Source: Thomasclavelia cocleata (GTDB taxonomy: Bacteria > Bacillota_I > Bacilli_A > Erysipelotrichales > Coprobacillaceae). From it: a stretch of 64,000 bases of DNA. The position numbers and the translations under genes are program-made. The stretch lies in NCBI RefSeq assembly GCF_900102365.1, contig NZ_FOIN01000006.1, forward strand, positions 1-64,000. The letters are read 5' to 3'. Under the pieces are notes generated by a model. That model had not been told where the DNA came from, made no database searches, and saw only the letters and a program-made list of their open reading frames with translations. The stretch's first letter is position 1. Each line of letters starts with the position of its first letter. Positions 8,349-15,841 of the stretch are shown here, in pieces.

Positions 8349-8625
8349 ATACATATTTAACACGATCACTTTCTTCTGCTGCTTTAGCATTATTAAAACG
8401 ATTAAGAGTTCCAACTAAATAATCAGTTATTTTTCTAATTTTTTCAAAATTTTGTGTCTGGAATATATAATCTAAATTTACATCTTTACCATCAATTATG
8501 ATTGAAAGTGATTTTAATGTTTCATCAGGAAACTTATTTTCTAAATATTTAATATAAGCTTGAATTTCTTTATCTTCCATATAACCATTTTTAACTTCAA
8601 CTAGTATATTGTTAAAATCTTTTAT
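8347..8625 (-). pseudogene. NrdD C-terminal-like protein, copy 2, decayed
   Basis: The frame is homologous over its full length to the 92-residue protein at 3840-4118, but three defects stand out. The original ATG is ATA (8625-8623), the GAGGTGAT ribosome binding site has become CAAGTAATATC, and the Gly that would carry the radical is Asp (KITDYLVG in place of RITGYLVG). A shorter product could start at an internal ATG at 8580 (77 residues) but no Shine-Dalgarno sequence serves it. The 28-residue peptide gene upstream remains intact. Confidence 0.65.
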
Positions 8626-8683
8626 TGATATTACTTGAATTATTATAACAGTTATAAAAATATTTAATATCTAATATGCACTA

Positions 8684-8770
8684 TTACAGCCAATAACGAA
8701 TAATCATAAATATGATTATTGATAAGATGATTGAAAGAACCTGGGTAACTTTTTTAAACATATATTTCAT
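8684..8770 (-). CDS. 28-residue membrane peptide, copy 2
   Basis: This gene reads MKYMFKKVTQVLS, then an Ile-rich hydrophobic stretch and RYWL. It differs from copy 1 at only four positions (IN to VT, one Met to Ile, Cys to Arg) and keeps the length and reading frame, while many silent third-position changes separate the two. That pattern suggests selection on the peptide, more so than on the neighbouring NrdD-like copy. GGTGAT lies 3-8 bp before the ATG. Confidence 0.6.
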   Translation of the reverse strand: MKYMFKKVTQVLSIILSIIIFMIIRYWL

Positions 8771-8902
8771 GTTATCACCATTATATGTATATAGTAATGA
8801 GATTAGTTATAACATTAAAGTATGTTTATTAAAAAATATTGTAAATATATTTATGATTTATTCTTGATAAAGTACTTAAAAATAGTGTGTGTATAAAATA
8901 CA

Positions 8903-8970
8903 ACCATTTAATTAGATATTTAGCCATTAAATAGGGAAACGAATAATTTTTTATTATATTGTGTTATAGT
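8903..8970 (+). promoter_or_regulatory. LytTR-like operator and promoter of the lipoprotein pair
   Basis: Half-sites ACCATTTAAT (8903) and GCCATTAAAT (8923) repeat with a 20-bp period, and TATAGT at 8965-8970 follows 32 bp after the second. Arrangement and flanks match the operator at 5687-5754. The gene start at 9047 lies about 70 nt below. Confidence 0.72.
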
Positions 8971-9046
8971 AAATATAATAAATGTCTTTCGATAATTAAT
9001 AAAATATATTTTACTCATTAATTCTAAACGAAATGGGGATGAAACA

Positions 9047-10573
9047 ATGAAAAAAGTATTACTGTTTATTTTAACTTTAGCACTGTGTTTACAAATAACA
9101 GCCTGCACACAAAATAATAATACAAAAAAAGGTGATGTAGATAAGAAAACTGTTGTATGGAGAATTGCAGATCCTGGTGGTATGGCATCTTTAGGTGATG
9201 AATTAATTGAAGCATGGGAAGAACCGCTTAATGAATTGTTGAAGGAAAAGGGTGCTTCTTATCAAGTTAAGATTATGACTTTTAATACTCAAGAAACAGA
9301 TAAGAAACTAGATGAGTTAAAAGAACTAAAAGAAAATGGGGAACAAACTGATATAGTATCAATGTTCTTTACATCTTATAATGATACTGAAGTTGATGAT
9401 TGGAAAAATACGTATAGATATGTTGTTAATAATAAATTACTTAGAAATTTAGATGAGTGGAAAGAAAAAAATAAAGAGATATTAGAAAAGGTGCTGGTTC
9501 CTTATGATTTTGAGTTATCAAAAATGGATAATGAATTGTATGGTATTTCAAGTCATGTACCTATTATTAATGGTTTGATGTATAATAAAAAAATGTTAGA
9601 TGAGTATGGAATTAATATTAATGATATTAAGGATAATATATTTGACAATACTGAATTGTTGATTCAGGCAAAGAAAAATAGCAAGGAAATTCCAATACAA
9701 TTTATAGGACTTGATTCTAGTACGCTAGGTTTGTGGATTGTACCACCGACAAATAATCTAGCCTGGAAAAAAGGTGAAGGTTTTATTTCTTTAAGCCAGT
9801 CAAAAGAGTATAAAAATTCATTGGCTAACTATTTATCACTAAAACAGCAAGGTTTGCTTGACCAGGCTCTTCCTAAAAATAACGTTATTCCTTTTGCTAC
9901 AGTGGCTACAATGAGTAGGCGAGATGCATTTGAAATCAATACAGCTTATCGTTCTATGTCCCAAACAGTACAAAGTGATGATTTTGTTATTGTCCCTAAT
10001 TATTCTACACCAAATATGGAATTATATTGGGGAGATAATAAAACATCAATTGCATCTTGGTCTGAAAATATTGAAAATGCAGAAGATTTTCTTTTAAAAT
10101 TATTTACAGATAAAGATATTGCAAATCTTATTCAATATGGCGTTAAAGATCAAGATTATACACTCGATAAAGACAATCATATTACTGTAACTACTAAAAA
10201 TAATGGATTATCTATATTTGGATATCAGTTTACAAATCCTAAGATTACTTATTCATCTGTTTATGAGGAAGATGACAAAGTTGAATATTCAAATTGGTTT
10301 TATACAGAATATGGTGATAACTTTCCTAAAGGTTTCAGATTTGATCCAATTCCAGTTTTAGATGAAATTAGTGCTACGAATAAAATAATGACAGGGGATT
10401 TCATTAATGAATATCAAGAAAGTGAATGGATGAATAAAATAGCTAAATTAGAAATAGAAGATTTAGATACTTTCTTAAAAGATATGAATAAAGAATTAGA
10501 TAAAGCAGGTATGCAAAAAATAGTAGATGAAGCTAATCGTCAATATCAGGAGTGGTTAAAAGGAGTAAAATAA
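9047..10573 (+). CDS. Solute-binding-type lipoprotein, copy 2
   Basis: This 508-residue lipoprotein (lipobox ITAC, Cys20) is the paralogue of the protein at 6473-7951; both share stretches such as FLLKLFTDKDIANLIQYG and the C-terminal GMQKIVDEANRQYQEWLK. It has the fold-level features of family 1 extracellular solute-binding proteins with a DUF3502-like tail. Its ATG has GGGGATGA upstream and it lies directly below a LytTR-type operator. The final codons contain the AAAGGAG that serves the next gene, whose start is 1 bp past this stop codon, so the two are coupled. No cognate permease is encoded nearby. Confidence 0.78.
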   Translation: MKKVLLFILTLALCLQITACTQNNNTKKGDVDKKTVVWRIADPGGMASLGDELIEAWEEPLNELLKEKGASYQVKIMTFNTQETDKKLDELKELKENGEQTDIVSMFFTSYNDTEVDDWKNTYRYVVNNKLLRNLDEWKEKNKEILEKVLVPYDFELSKMDNELYGISSHVPIINGLMYNKKMLDEYGININDIKDNIFDNTELLIQAKKNSKEIPIQFIGLDSSTLGLWIVPPTNNLAWKKGEGFISLSQSKEYKNSLANYLSLKQQGLLDQALPKNNVIPFATVATMSRRDAFEINTAYRSMSQTVQSDDFVIVPNYSTPNMELYWGDNKTSIASWSENIENAEDFLLKLFTDKDIANLIQYGVKDQDYTLDKDNHITVTTKNNGLSIFGYQFTNPKITYSSVYEEDDKVEYSNWFYTEYGDNFPKGFRFDPIPVLDEISATNKIMTGDFINEYQESEWMNKIAKLEIEDLDTFLKDMNKELDKAGMQKIVDEANRQYQEWLKGVK

Positions 10574-10574
10574 G

Positions 10575-11738
10575 ATGCAACATAGATTAAAAAAAATTAT
10601 AATTCTTATTGTTTTAAATATTGTTTTTATAAGTGGCTGCAGTACGAATACAGATACTCCAGGTGAAAATAATGTGCAAGTGTATGAACAATTTGGAGCA
10701 TTAGAATTTTCAACAGATGATGGATTCTATCATACTAATAATAGTGGTTATTTATATTTTTTTGATTATGAAACTAAAAAAGATGTTCTAACTTGTAGTA
10801 AGGCTAATTGTAGAATGGAAGCACAGCTAAAAGAAGATTCTGAAGCTTATATTGGTAATAATGGAGCTGGATTTGTAAGTGGTGATAAGTTGTATGTTAT
10901 TAGTAAAAATGATGATATAGAAAAAAAATATTCATTAATTGAATCTAATTTAGATCGGAGTAATCAAAAAGAGATCGTTAAAATAAATAGTACTATGATT
11001 TTGTCATTTGCGGTAATCAAGGAAACAGCCTATTTTGCAATTGATGAAGTTATTTTTACAGAATCGGAAAGTGGGGCTATTGTTGAAGAACCTAAGCATA
11101 ATTGTTATCTTCTTGGGGTTGATTTAAAAAGTGGTAAACAAGAAAGATTAACAGAACCTAAAAATAATTTTAATAATTCTTTAAAAATTGTTGCAGCTGA
11201 TGAAAATATGATTTATATGACTTATAATTATTTTGAAAATTATTTTGATGGAACAAATTTTAAAGATGCTAATGAAAAAATAGAGAATTACGAATATGAT
11301 ATTAAAACTAAAAAACTTACCTCTGTATTAGAAGATAGAAATATTGTAAAAGGACAACTTATTGGAGATACATTATTAACAGTTGAATCAAAGTACATAA
11401 ATGAAAAAGAAGTAAATAGTGAAAAACTTTTCACGGTTATGAAATATACTTTACCTGATTATAAACCAATAGAAATAGTGTCAACCAGGCAATATCCAAT
11501 TTTTAACAATGACGAGTGGATATATCAGGATGATAAAACAAAAGAGTTTTATTCATTAAATTTTGAGACAGTAGAATCAAAAAAAATAACAATGAATGGA
11601 GCTAAGGGAATAATAATATTTAATGATGCTAAAGATTATTACTATATAAGTTATATGAAAGATGGGAAAATGGAACGTGGTTTTATTTTAAAATCTGATT
11701 ATAAAAAGGGTAAGAAAGAAATTATTGAAGTTCATTAG
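10575..11738 (+). CDS. Lipoprotein with predicted beta-propeller-like repeats
   Basis: The 387-residue product carries a lipobox ISGC (Cys22) and a repetitive beta-rich body with motifs such as YFFDYETKKDVLTCSKANC, a variant of the CSKPNC motif common in surface lipoproteins of clostridia and their relatives (DUF5050/propeller type). It is co-transcribed and translationally coupled with the binding protein upstream. A broken copy of its 5' end remains at 7952. Its role is unknown; being exported and lipid-anchored, it may work with the binding protein at the cell surface. Confidence 0.7.
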   Translation: MQHRLKKIIILIVLNIVFISGCSTNTDTPGENNVQVYEQFGALEFSTDDGFYHTNNSGYLYFFDYETKKDVLTCSKANCRMEAQLKEDSEAYIGNNGAGFVSGDKLYVISKNDDIEKKYSLIESNLDRSNQKEIVKINSTMILSFAVIKETAYFAIDEVIFTESESGAIVEEPKHNCYLLGVDLKSGKQERLTEPKNNFNNSLKIVAADENMIYMTYNYFENYFDGTNFKDANEKIENYEYDIKTKKLTSVLEDRNIVKGQLIGDTLLTVESKYINEKEVNSEKLFTVMKYTLPDYKPIEIVSTRQYPIFNNDEWIYQDDKTKEFYSLNFETVESKKITMNGAKGIIIFNDAKDYYYISYMKDGKMERGFILKSDYKKGKKEIIEVH

Positions 11739-11760
11739 ATATTTGTGATAGATGAATAAT

Positions 11761-11780
11761 AAAAGAATTATAATTCTTTT
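11761..11780. repeat. 20-bp perfect palindrome
   Basis: AAAAGAATTATAATTCTTTT is self-complementary without a loop. It lies 23 bp after the lipoprotein stop codon and may be an upstream part of the terminator region or a protein-binding site. Confidence 0.4.
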
Positions 11781-11798
11781 AATCACATCGACATAATG

Positions 11799-11850
11799 AA
11801 AAGATTAAGATATGTAGCTTACACACTACAATAATTTTAATCTTTTTTGT
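11799..11850 (+). terminator. Terminator of the lipoprotein operon
   Basis: AAAAGATTAA and TTAATCTTTT enclose an inner GTAG/CTAC stem and are followed by TTGTTTTTT on the plus strand. Confidence 0.65.
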
Positions 11851-11971
11851 TTTTTATAAAAAAATTGAGTATACAAAAAAGTGTTATTTTTTCTAAATTT
11901 TATATTTAATTTTCGATTATCCGCATAAATACTATACTTTCAAGCATTTTTAAGTATGGAAAATCATTCAT

Positions 11972-11992
11972 TTTACCACGAATTTACCACGA
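11972..11992 (+). repeat. Integrase arm-type repeats, left end of the mobile-element remnant
   Basis: TTTACCACGA occurs twice with an 11-bp period. The same word recurs directly after the truncated integrase at 15674-15735. Paired repeats of this sort at element ends are typical arm-type sites bound by the N-terminal domain of Tn916-family integrases, so this marks the left end of the remnant. Confidence 0.6.
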
Positions 11993-12027
11993 TTGAATGA
12001 GCCTTGATATGACATTAAATCAACAAT

Positions 12028-12066
12028 GGGAGATAGCACAAAACCTCTGTGTATCTCCCGTTTTTC
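12028..12066 (+). terminator. Hairpin with T-tract inside the element's left end
   Basis: GGGAGATA and TATCTCCC pair with inner CACA/TGTG, and GTTTTT follows on the plus strand. It would stop plus-strand transcripts entering the element. Confidence 0.5.
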
Positions 12067-12081
12067 ATTCTCGTAATATGA

Positions 12082-12321
12082 TTACTTCACTCTGATTTCA
12101 AATTTCAAGATTGCTTTCATCATTTCTGTATGAATTTGATCTTTTAATTTTTCATCAAGCTGCATAGTGATTTTACCACTTTCAGAGTGGTAAAACGGAC
12201 GCAAGCATAATTTACTGATATAAGCGTCATAAAACTTCAAAATTTCTCTTATGGCAGTTTCATTTTTAGCGGACGCTTGACATATTACTTCTAATGTAGG
12301 GTAGCCATATTCCTTTCTCAT
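12082..12321 (-). CDS. Tn916 Orf8-like helix-turn-helix regulatory protein
   Basis: The 79-residue protein has the organisation YPTLEVICQASAKNETAI, ILKFYDAYISKL and LKDQIHTEMMKAILKFEI. This matches the small conjugation-module regulator family found next to the sigma-like Orf7 in Tn916-type elements. Its start lies 4 bp below the stop of the sigma-like gene, as in those elements. No strong Shine-Dalgarno is visible. Its presumed job, control of element excision and transfer, is likely moot here because the rest of the conjugation module is missing. Confidence 0.7.
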   Translation of the reverse strand: MRKEYGYPTLEVICQASAKNETAIREILKFYDAYISKLCLRPFYHSESGKITMQLDEKLKDQIHTEMMKAILKFEIRVK

Positions 12322-12325
12322 TGGT

Positions 12326-12744
12326 TTAATTTCTTTCTTTCAATAGTGTTTTTAGTTTCTTCAATCCGTTACTTCTTCTGTGATAAACAACAGAACGTGA
12401 TACATGATATAATTCTGTAATTTCTTGGTCGCTCATGCTTTGAAAATAGCGTAATAAAATAACATCACGCTCTTTATTCGATAACTGCAATAAAGCAATA
12501 GCAAGTTTCTCATTTGATATTTTGATTGTAAAATTCAAGACTTCAAAAGAAATATAATCACAAGAATATTTATCCTCTGTCCTAGACTCAAGTTTTTTGT
12601 ATTTGATAATTCACAGAATAAGATTTCACGCTTGGAACGTCTTGTAAACTGTCTGTTTCTGTTTTTTACTGTACATTTAATAACAGTCATCATCAAAGCA
12701 TTAAACTGTATTTTAACGATATGCTCGAAAGAAGATGTGTGCAT
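12326..12744 (-). pseudogene. Tn916 Orf7-like sigma factor, frameshifted
   Basis: The N-terminal half (start ATG at 12744 after AAGGGGGGA, SSFEHIVKIQFNALMMTVIK) and the C-terminal half (LSNKERDVILLRYFQSMSDQ, with an HTH SRSVVYHRR) together form the roughly 140-residue sigma-70-like protein of Tn916-family elements. The frame is broken in a run of six As (minus strand of about 12593-12598); a seventh A would join them through KLESRTEDKYSCDY. Either a true one-base deletion or a sequencing error explains this. Confidence 0.7.
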
Positions 12745-13088
12745 AATCCCCCCTTTCCGCATATGCTGAAACTATATAAACGGGGACACCGTTTATACCT
12801 TTGGAAAGTGCAGAAATACAGGTAAGAAAAAAGCCCAGTAAAACGTATTTGTTTTATTGGACTTCGTCTTTTTGGGGCATGGGAAACTATTGTTGATTTT
12901 ACATCAGAAATATGAAAATCATTTTTTCTCGTTAGTGAGGGGTTTTCTCATAGCCTTTCGTTCCTTTGTCTTTGAAAAGAGGATAGTGCCTGTAATCAAG
13001 CAACTACCCTCATAAGTTATTACTGATATAGTCTTATTAGAAACAATTACTCTTCAAGGGAGTTTTATATATAATCGCCTTGTCTTAA
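12745..13088. other. Element-borne leader region between sigma-like and kinase genes
   Basis: No gene is supported in this 340-bp stretch. It contains a good minus-strand terminator (12825-12864) and, on the minus strand, a short frame beginning MRKPLTNEKK near 12945 without further support. Base composition is less AT-rich than the flanking chromosome, as in the rest of the element. Confidence 0.45.
12825..12864 (-). terminator. Terminator of the MATE/kinase unit
   Basis: Minus-strand AAGTCCAATAAAAC pairs with GTTTTACTGGGCTT (one mismatch) and is followed by TTTTTTC. It lies below the kinase-like gene. Confidence 0.65.
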
Positions 13089-13697
13089 CTATTTAGTGTT
13101 TTTATATAGAGCAGAAACAACTTCTATGATAGTATGTTGTTCAAATTTGGAAGCATTGAAACAAATATCATAATTTTCTTTTTCGCCCCATTTTTGCCCA
13201 GTATAAAATTTGTAATAACTTGCCCTGTCCTTTGTGATTTGAACGATATGTTTTCTTATATCTGTCAATGATATATTACTTGCTGTATTCTCTTTATACA
13301 AACAGCGTTTTATTTTGTATTCAATATCAGCATAGATAAAAACTTTCAAAGGGTTCATATCGTTTAAGATATAGTCTGAACAGCGTCCAACGATAATACA
13401 TGAAGATTTCTCTGCTAATTGACGGATAATTTTATGTTGTACTGTATATATGGTGTTTTGCTGTTCCAATGTATGGTTAGGAATACTAAAGGAATGTGCC
13501 GATAATATAGGGAATGGAAAATACATTGGTGTTTCCATGATTTTCTCAACATAATTTTCGGCAAGTTTTGTATGTTCAGCTATTTGTTTTAAGATTTCTT
13601 TATCGTAATAAGGTATGTTGAGTGTCTTTGCAAGTTCTTGTGCTATCTCTCGACCGCCACTTCCGAACTCTCTGCTGATAGTAATAATTTTATTCAT
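13089..13697 (-). CDS. Cytidylate kinase-like family protein
   Basis: The 202-residue protein begins ITISREFGSGGREIAQELAK, the P-loop region of the cytidylate kinase-like family in which GSGGREI replaces the usual Walker A. YDKEIL and the RCSDYIL and DRASYY segments are also typical of this family. The real substrate of these stand-alone proteins is not settled. The gene overlaps the end of the MATE gene by 8 bp, so they form one operon; this pairing with a MATE pump may link it to drug or toxicant response, which is inference. Confidence 0.75.
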   Translation of the reverse strand: MNKIITISREFGSGGREIAQELAKTLNIPYYDKEILKQIAEHTKLAENYVEKIMETPMYFPFPILSAHSFSIPNHTLEQQNTIYTVQHKIIRQLAEKSSCIIVGRCSDYILNDMNPLKVFIYADIEYKIKRCLYKENTASNISLTDIRKHIVQITKDRASYYKFYTGQKWGEKENYDICFNASKFEQHTIIEVVSALYKNTK

Positions 13698-15033
13698 ATA
13701 TATGTTCTTCCTCAGCTGGTAATCTTTTTGTGTATCGAATCATAGTAGCAATAGCAAAAACCGCAACTATCAATTCTGTAAAAGGCATTGTAAGCCAAAT
13801 ACTGTTGGCATTTATTAACGGTAGTATAAAAATCAAAATGCCACTTATCACTAATCCTCGAAACACTGAAATAATAAATGACGCTTTTGGCTTTAATAAT
13901 GCTTGAAAGTAATAAGTAGAAAAAATATTTAGTGGCAACAAAAGGAATGAAAGCCCATAGCAATGTATAATTGCTGGTGCTATTTTCAAAATTTCTTCCG
14001 TTGGTGTCATAAAAATTCGTACAAACATATTCGGAATAAGCAGTGATAATAATGTCCATAAAAGACTAAAAAATATTACTGAATATATCGCATATTTTAA
14101 TGTTTGTTTTATTCTATTGCCAAATTTCGCACCATAATTGACAGATATAATAGGTTGTGAAGCCTGTCCTACGCTATAAGCACAACATTGAACAAAAGTG
14201 CTAACATTTACAATAATTCCATAAATAGATAGTGCATTTGTTCCTAAATATTTCATAATCTGTCTATTAAATAAGATAGTTAGAATTCCCATAGCAACAT
14301 CAATAAAGAATGTTGAAAAACCTGTAACGGATATATCTTTTAATTTACACAATATTTGAGTAGACTTTACAAAAGCTAATGAATTTCTTTTTGATACAAA
14401 ATGAGTTAGCATAGCAATACATGATATGACTGAACCAATAGCGGTTGCTAACCCAGCACCAAAGATCCCCATATCAAAAACAAACACAAAAATATAATCA
14501 CCCAATATATTAAATATCCCTCCAGATAAAACACCAACAGTTGCAAGCATTGGGTTTTTATCGTTTCTTAAAAAGGCGGATAACATTTGAACAAATAAAA
14601 AGCATGGAACTACAAATTTTATCGGAATAATATAAGCTTCAGCCAGAGCCAATAATGTTTCGTCGGCACCGAAAAATCTCAATAATTCTCTGTCAAAAAA
14701 TACAATGACTATCCATGTAATGATAGATAAAATAATTGCACCTATTACAGCAACCGTAAAATACTCATTTTCGTTTTCAGATTTTTTATCTGCCTTTCCC
14801 TTTAATGTACTAAAAATTACGGAACCGCCAATCCCCATAAGTAACCCCAAGCTATATATGATGTTCCAAATAGGTGCTACAACAGCAAGTGCCGCTGTTC
14901 CGTCTGGACCTTGATATTGTCCTACCATAGCCATATCTGCAATGGAATAAACAGAAGTGATTAATGCACTTCCAAATGCAGCAGCTAAGTACTTAAAATA
15001 AAGTGGTCGGATTTTTCCATGTAAGAAATCCAT
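13690..15033 (-). CDS. MATE family multidrug efflux transporter
   Basis: The 447-residue protein has about 12 membrane helices in two similar halves and typical MATE features (SVYSIADMAMVGQYQGPDG, and a second-half SVGQASQPIISVNYGAK). It should export cationic drugs or toxic compounds in exchange for sodium or protons. The start at 15033 follows AAAAGGAGGAAAACG. A leader with an intrinsic terminator precedes it (15053-15106), so expression is likely attenuation-controlled. It is cargo of a Tn916-type remnant. Confidence 0.85.
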   Translation of the reverse strand: MDFLHGKIRPLYFKYLAAAFGSALITSVYSIADMAMVGQYQGPDGTAALAVVAPIWNIIYSLGLLMGIGGSVIFSTLKGKADKKSENENEYFTVAVIGAIILSIITWIVIVFFDRELLRFFGADETLLALAEAYIIPIKFVVPCFLFVQMLSAFLRNDKNPMLATVGVLSGGIFNILGDYIFVFVFDMGIFGAGLATAIGSVISCIAMLTHFVSKRNSLAFVKSTQILCKLKDISVTGFSTFFIDVAMGILTILFNRQIMKYLGTNALSIYGIIVNVSTFVQCCAYSVGQASQPIISVNYGAKFGNRIKQTLKYAIYSVIFFSLLWTLLSLLIPNMFVRIFMTPTEEILKIAPAIIHCYGLSFLLLPLNIFSTYYFQALLKPKASFIISVFRGLVISGILIFILPLINANSIWLTMPFTELIVAVFAIATMIRYTKRLPAEEEHIYE

Positions 15034-15052
15034 ATCGTTTTCCTCCTTTTCC

Positions 15053-15106
15053 AAAAAAAGAGCTGAACAAGAAACAGATATTTCAATCTGTCGCCTTGTC
15101 CAGCTC
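15053..15106 (-). promoter_or_regulatory. Transcription attenuator in the MATE leader
   Basis: On the minus strand GAGCTGGACAAG pairs with CTTGTTCAGCTC around an inner CAGAT/ATCTG stem and is followed by TTTTTTT, all before the ribosome binding site of the MATE gene. The region is also open in frame with the MATE gene from an ATG at 15111. This is the layout of drug-induced attenuation in Gram-positive resistance genes; the inducing signal is unknown. Confidence 0.65.
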
Positions 15107-15151
15107 ATCATTTCTTATATGTATGAATGACTTGCCCTCCGAGCAATCCTT

Positions 15152-15179
15152 ATTATAACAAAGTAGTATTGAATGTCAA
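15152..15179 (-). promoter_or_regulatory. Sigma-A promoter of the MATE gene
   Basis: Minus-strand TTGACA (15179-15174) and TATAAT (15157-15152) are separated by 16 bp. Both boxes match consensus. The leader would be about 110 nt. Confidence 0.75.
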
Positions 15180-15195
15180 GGGCTAAAAATACCTT

Positions 15196-15668
15196 TTTAC
15201 AATGTTGTGATTATCGACCACCAGTTACTAAAGAGCAAGGAACAGGGCTATTACATTGAAACGCCTAAGACAAAGAGCGGAACAAGGCAAGTGCCACTCA
15301 GCAAAGAAACGATACAGGCATTTCAACGGGTTATCAAGAGCCGACCAAAAACAACCATAGAGATAGACGGTCGCACAGATTTCTTGTTTGTCAATCCGAA
15401 AGGCAAGCCTAAAGTTGTGATTGATTACAACGCTTTATTTATCCGTATGGTAAAGAAATACAACAAGCACCACAAGGACAATCCCCTGCCACATATCACA
15501 CCGCATACGCTACGCCATACATTCTGCACAAGGCTGGCAAGTAAAAACATGAGCCCGAAAGATTTACAGTATATCATGGGACATTCCAACATCAGTATCA
15601 CAATGAACTGGTATGCTCATGCGTCCATAGATACCGCAAAATCAGAGGTTCAGCGTCTAATTGCATAG
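15196..15668 (+). pseudogene. Tyrosine integrase, C-terminal part only (Tn916 type)
   Basis: The frame codes for the last 155 or so residues of a tyrosine recombinase: the catalytic Lys region KTKSGTRQVPL, the box HTLRHTFCTRL with His and Arg, and the terminal GHSNISITMNWYAH with His and the Tyr nucleophile. The N-terminal arm-binding domain, the core-binding domain and the first catalytic Arg are absent, and the frame fuses near 15195 to the promoter region of the MATE gene. It is therefore an inactive remnant left when cargo and integrase were joined by deletion. Confidence 0.8.
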
Positions 15669-15673
15669 AAGTA

Positions 15674-15735
15674 TTTACCACGATTTTAACCACGATTGAC
15701 ATGAAAAATATAAGAAGATGTGAGGTTTACCACAA
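15674..15735 (+). repeat. Integrase arm-type repeats, right end
   Basis: TTTACCACGA (15674), TTAACCACGA (15686) and TTTACCACAA (15726) follow the integrase stop codon. With the repeats at 11972-11992 they bracket the remnant. Confidence 0.6.
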
Positions 15736-15740
15736 AAGTA

Positions 15741-15782
15741 AAATGCCCGTAGAGCCGATAAAATAAGGCTTTGCGGACATTT
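15741..15782 (+). terminator. Terminator at the right end of the element
   Basis: AATGCCCGTAGAGCC and GGCTTTGCGGACATT pair with two wobbles and one mismatch around a GATAAAATAA loop, followed by a short T-run. Similar hairpins follow int in Tn916-like elements. Confidence 0.5.
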
Positions 15783-15841
15783 AAGAAGATATAAAAAGAT
15801 AGTCAAAAAGACATATATAATTTAATCTTACATACTATAAA

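Noticed and set aside
14705-14914. Plus-strand open frames inside the MATE gene and similar frames inside ispG, dacF, rpoD and others
   Set aside because: They are shadows of strong genes, lack ribosome binding sites and show no domain logic.
11900-15840. Exact attL/attR direct repeats of the Tn916-type remnant
   Set aside because: ATACTATA and ACTTT occur near both ends (about 11928 and 15832) but the match is short and in AT-rich DNA; only the arm-type repeats are reported.
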